Assembly: GCA_021390615.1 (NCBI GenBank)
Contig: JAJEJU010000024.1
Span: 558,001 to 622,000, forward strand
Source of the DNA: Rhodanobacteraceae bacterium ZG21-1
GTDB taxonomy: Bacteria; Pseudomonadota; Gammaproteobacteria; Xanthomonadales; Rhodanobacteraceae
Length of the DNA stretch: 64,000 nucleotides
Direction of reading: 5' to 3'
Shown here: piece after piece, positions 63,365 to 64,000 of the stretch
Layout: each line of letters starts with the position of its first letter
Position numbering within the stretch: position 1 is the first letter of the stretch
Notes under the pieces: model-generated
Told to the model about the DNA's origin: nothing
The model's input: the letters and a program-made list of their open reading frames with translations, nothing else
The model's database searches: none
Position numbers and translations under genes: made by a program

Positions 63365-64000
63365 ATGAAGCTCAAGCGGCTATTCGTAATGCTTGCTATG
63401 GCATCTATTTCTCTTAATGCCTCTGCTGCGGCACCCCCGAACAAATTCGTCGGAATATTATACGAGACATGGTTTAACTACATACAAAACAGTGGTGCGT
63501 TCAGCACTTATCCGGTCATGCAGCCCAATCAGTGGATGTATTGGGGTGAGCCTGCTGTGGGCTATTACAAATCTGATGATCCGTCGATCATAAATATGCA
63601 TGCCACTCAGCTCGCCGGGGCTGGAGTCGATTTTATTTTGATCGATTATTCCAATAATAATATCGACAATTCAGATTTGAATGGACCGCTTCCTGCATTG
63701 CTTCAAATCTACCAGCAGAGGCTGCAAGCTGGTACGCCTACGCCAAGGATAGCTTTCTTGACCTCCTCCGCGAATGGAGGGGTGCTCAAGCTATGGCAGC
63801 AAGTCTATTCGAAATATGGTTCTTCCATCTTTTTTAATGATGCCGGTAAGCCGCTGCTCTTATCAGACAATTGTAATGTGGATGGCGCGGCCAATTTTTC
63901 TTGCAAGGAAACGCATGGATTGCTCGATAGCACTGCTACGTGGTCCTTTCTGGAGCGTTCGCCGCAGCCGCTGGTGCTAAATGCAGGCTGGCCGGAGCAG
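63365..64000 (+). CDS. Exported protein, possibly glycoside-hydrolase-like (3' end cut)
   Basis: 212 residues visible, frame open at the window edge. A signal peptide (about 1-21: KLKRLF, hydrophobic core, ASAAA) is followed by KFVGILYETWFNYI and FILIDYSNNNID, which resemble the first strands of TIM-barrel glycosidases near families 71/99 (VGIFYxxW pattern), but this is weak. GGGGAGGTG is a strong ribosome site. Base composition is clearly AT-richer than icmF, 31 bp upstream, suggesting recent acquisition. Confidence 0.75.
   Translation, partial: MKLKRLFVMLAMASISLNASAAAPPNKFVGILYETWFNYIQNSGAFSTYPVMQPNQWMYWGEPAVGYYKSDDPSIINMHATQLAGAGVDFILIDYSNNNIDNSDLNGPLPALLQIYQQRLQAGTPTPRIAFLTSSANGGVLKLWQQVYSKYGSSIFFNDAGKPLLLSDNCNVDGAANFSCKETHGLLDSTATWSFLERSPQPLVLNAGWPEQ

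Noticed and set aside
59830-63444. A 1,204-codon open frame antisense to icmF, and a similar 844-codon frame antisense to liuD (4625-7159)
   Set aside because: Long antisense frames are common in GC-rich genes with third-position G/C; their translations are His/Val/Ala/Gly-rich without domains, whereas the sense strands encode clear enzymes.

Overview
This 64-kb window is GC-rich chromosomal DNA from a gammaproteobacterium, most likely a xanthomonad-type organism (Xanthomonadales, probably Rhodanobacteraceae such as Dyella, Rhodanobacter or Luteibacter). That placement is inferred from gene content: an aryl-polyene (xanthomonadin/flexirubin-type) pigment locus, a dispersed liu leucine-catabolism set, a feoAB operon ending in a small Cys-rich membrane protein, YXWGXW-repeat proteins and DPP-IV-like S9 peptidases. 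I saw no rRNA or tRNA genes, CRISPR array, phage or insertion sequence.

1-31 kb. Genes for leucine catabolism lie on the minus strand, scattered among unrelated genes: HMG-CoA lyase (2.8-3.7 kb), methylcrotonyl-CoA carboxylase alpha (4.4-6.3), methylglutaconyl-CoA hydratase (8.3-9.1), carboxylase beta (16.8-18.4), an acetyl-CoA acetyltransferase (19.1-20.3) and isovaleryl-CoA dehydrogenase (29.8-31.0). Together they encode the route from isovaleryl-CoA to acetyl-CoA and acetoacetate. Interspersed are a LytTR two-component pair (left edge), a Fur-box-preceded feo operon (9.2-11.6), a secreted phospholipase-D-like protein, an HscC chaperone with its J-domain partner, an autotransporter subtilisin-like protease, a NarL/DesK-type two-component pair and a secreted S9 peptidase.

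31.1-33.5 kb is a visibly AT-richer islet. It holds a calpain-like (C2) cysteine protease gene interrupted by an in-frame amber codon at codon 9, a small signal-peptide protein directly downstream, and a divergent membrane-anchored coiled-coil protein.

34.3-49.9 kb is an aryl-polyene-type cluster read entirely on the minus strand: two acyl carrier proteins, three ketosynthases plus a chain-length-factor-like protein, two hotdog dehydratases, a FabG-like reductase, a thioesterase, two acyltransferases, a methyltransferase, a glycosyltransferase, a LolA-like protein and an MMPL exporter. Most genes overlap by a few bases. The tight coupling is broken by a 1.35-kb gene-free block of tandem and inverted repeats (44.4-45.7) and by a 290-bp gap with a perfect 11-bp hairpin (37.5). 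No aryl-activating ligase or ammonia lyase is present.

50-64 kb holds a thioredoxin-reductase-like flavoprotein with a divergent Rrf2 regulator, leucine dehydrogenase, a glycosyltransferase-like protein, two YXWGXW proteins, an alpha/beta hydrolase, a long divergent stand-alone ketosynthase, a fused isobutyryl-CoA mutase (IcmF) and the start of an AT-richer secreted protein cut by the right edge. Leucine dehydrogenase and IcmF extend the branched-chain amino acid/acyl-CoA theme of the left half.
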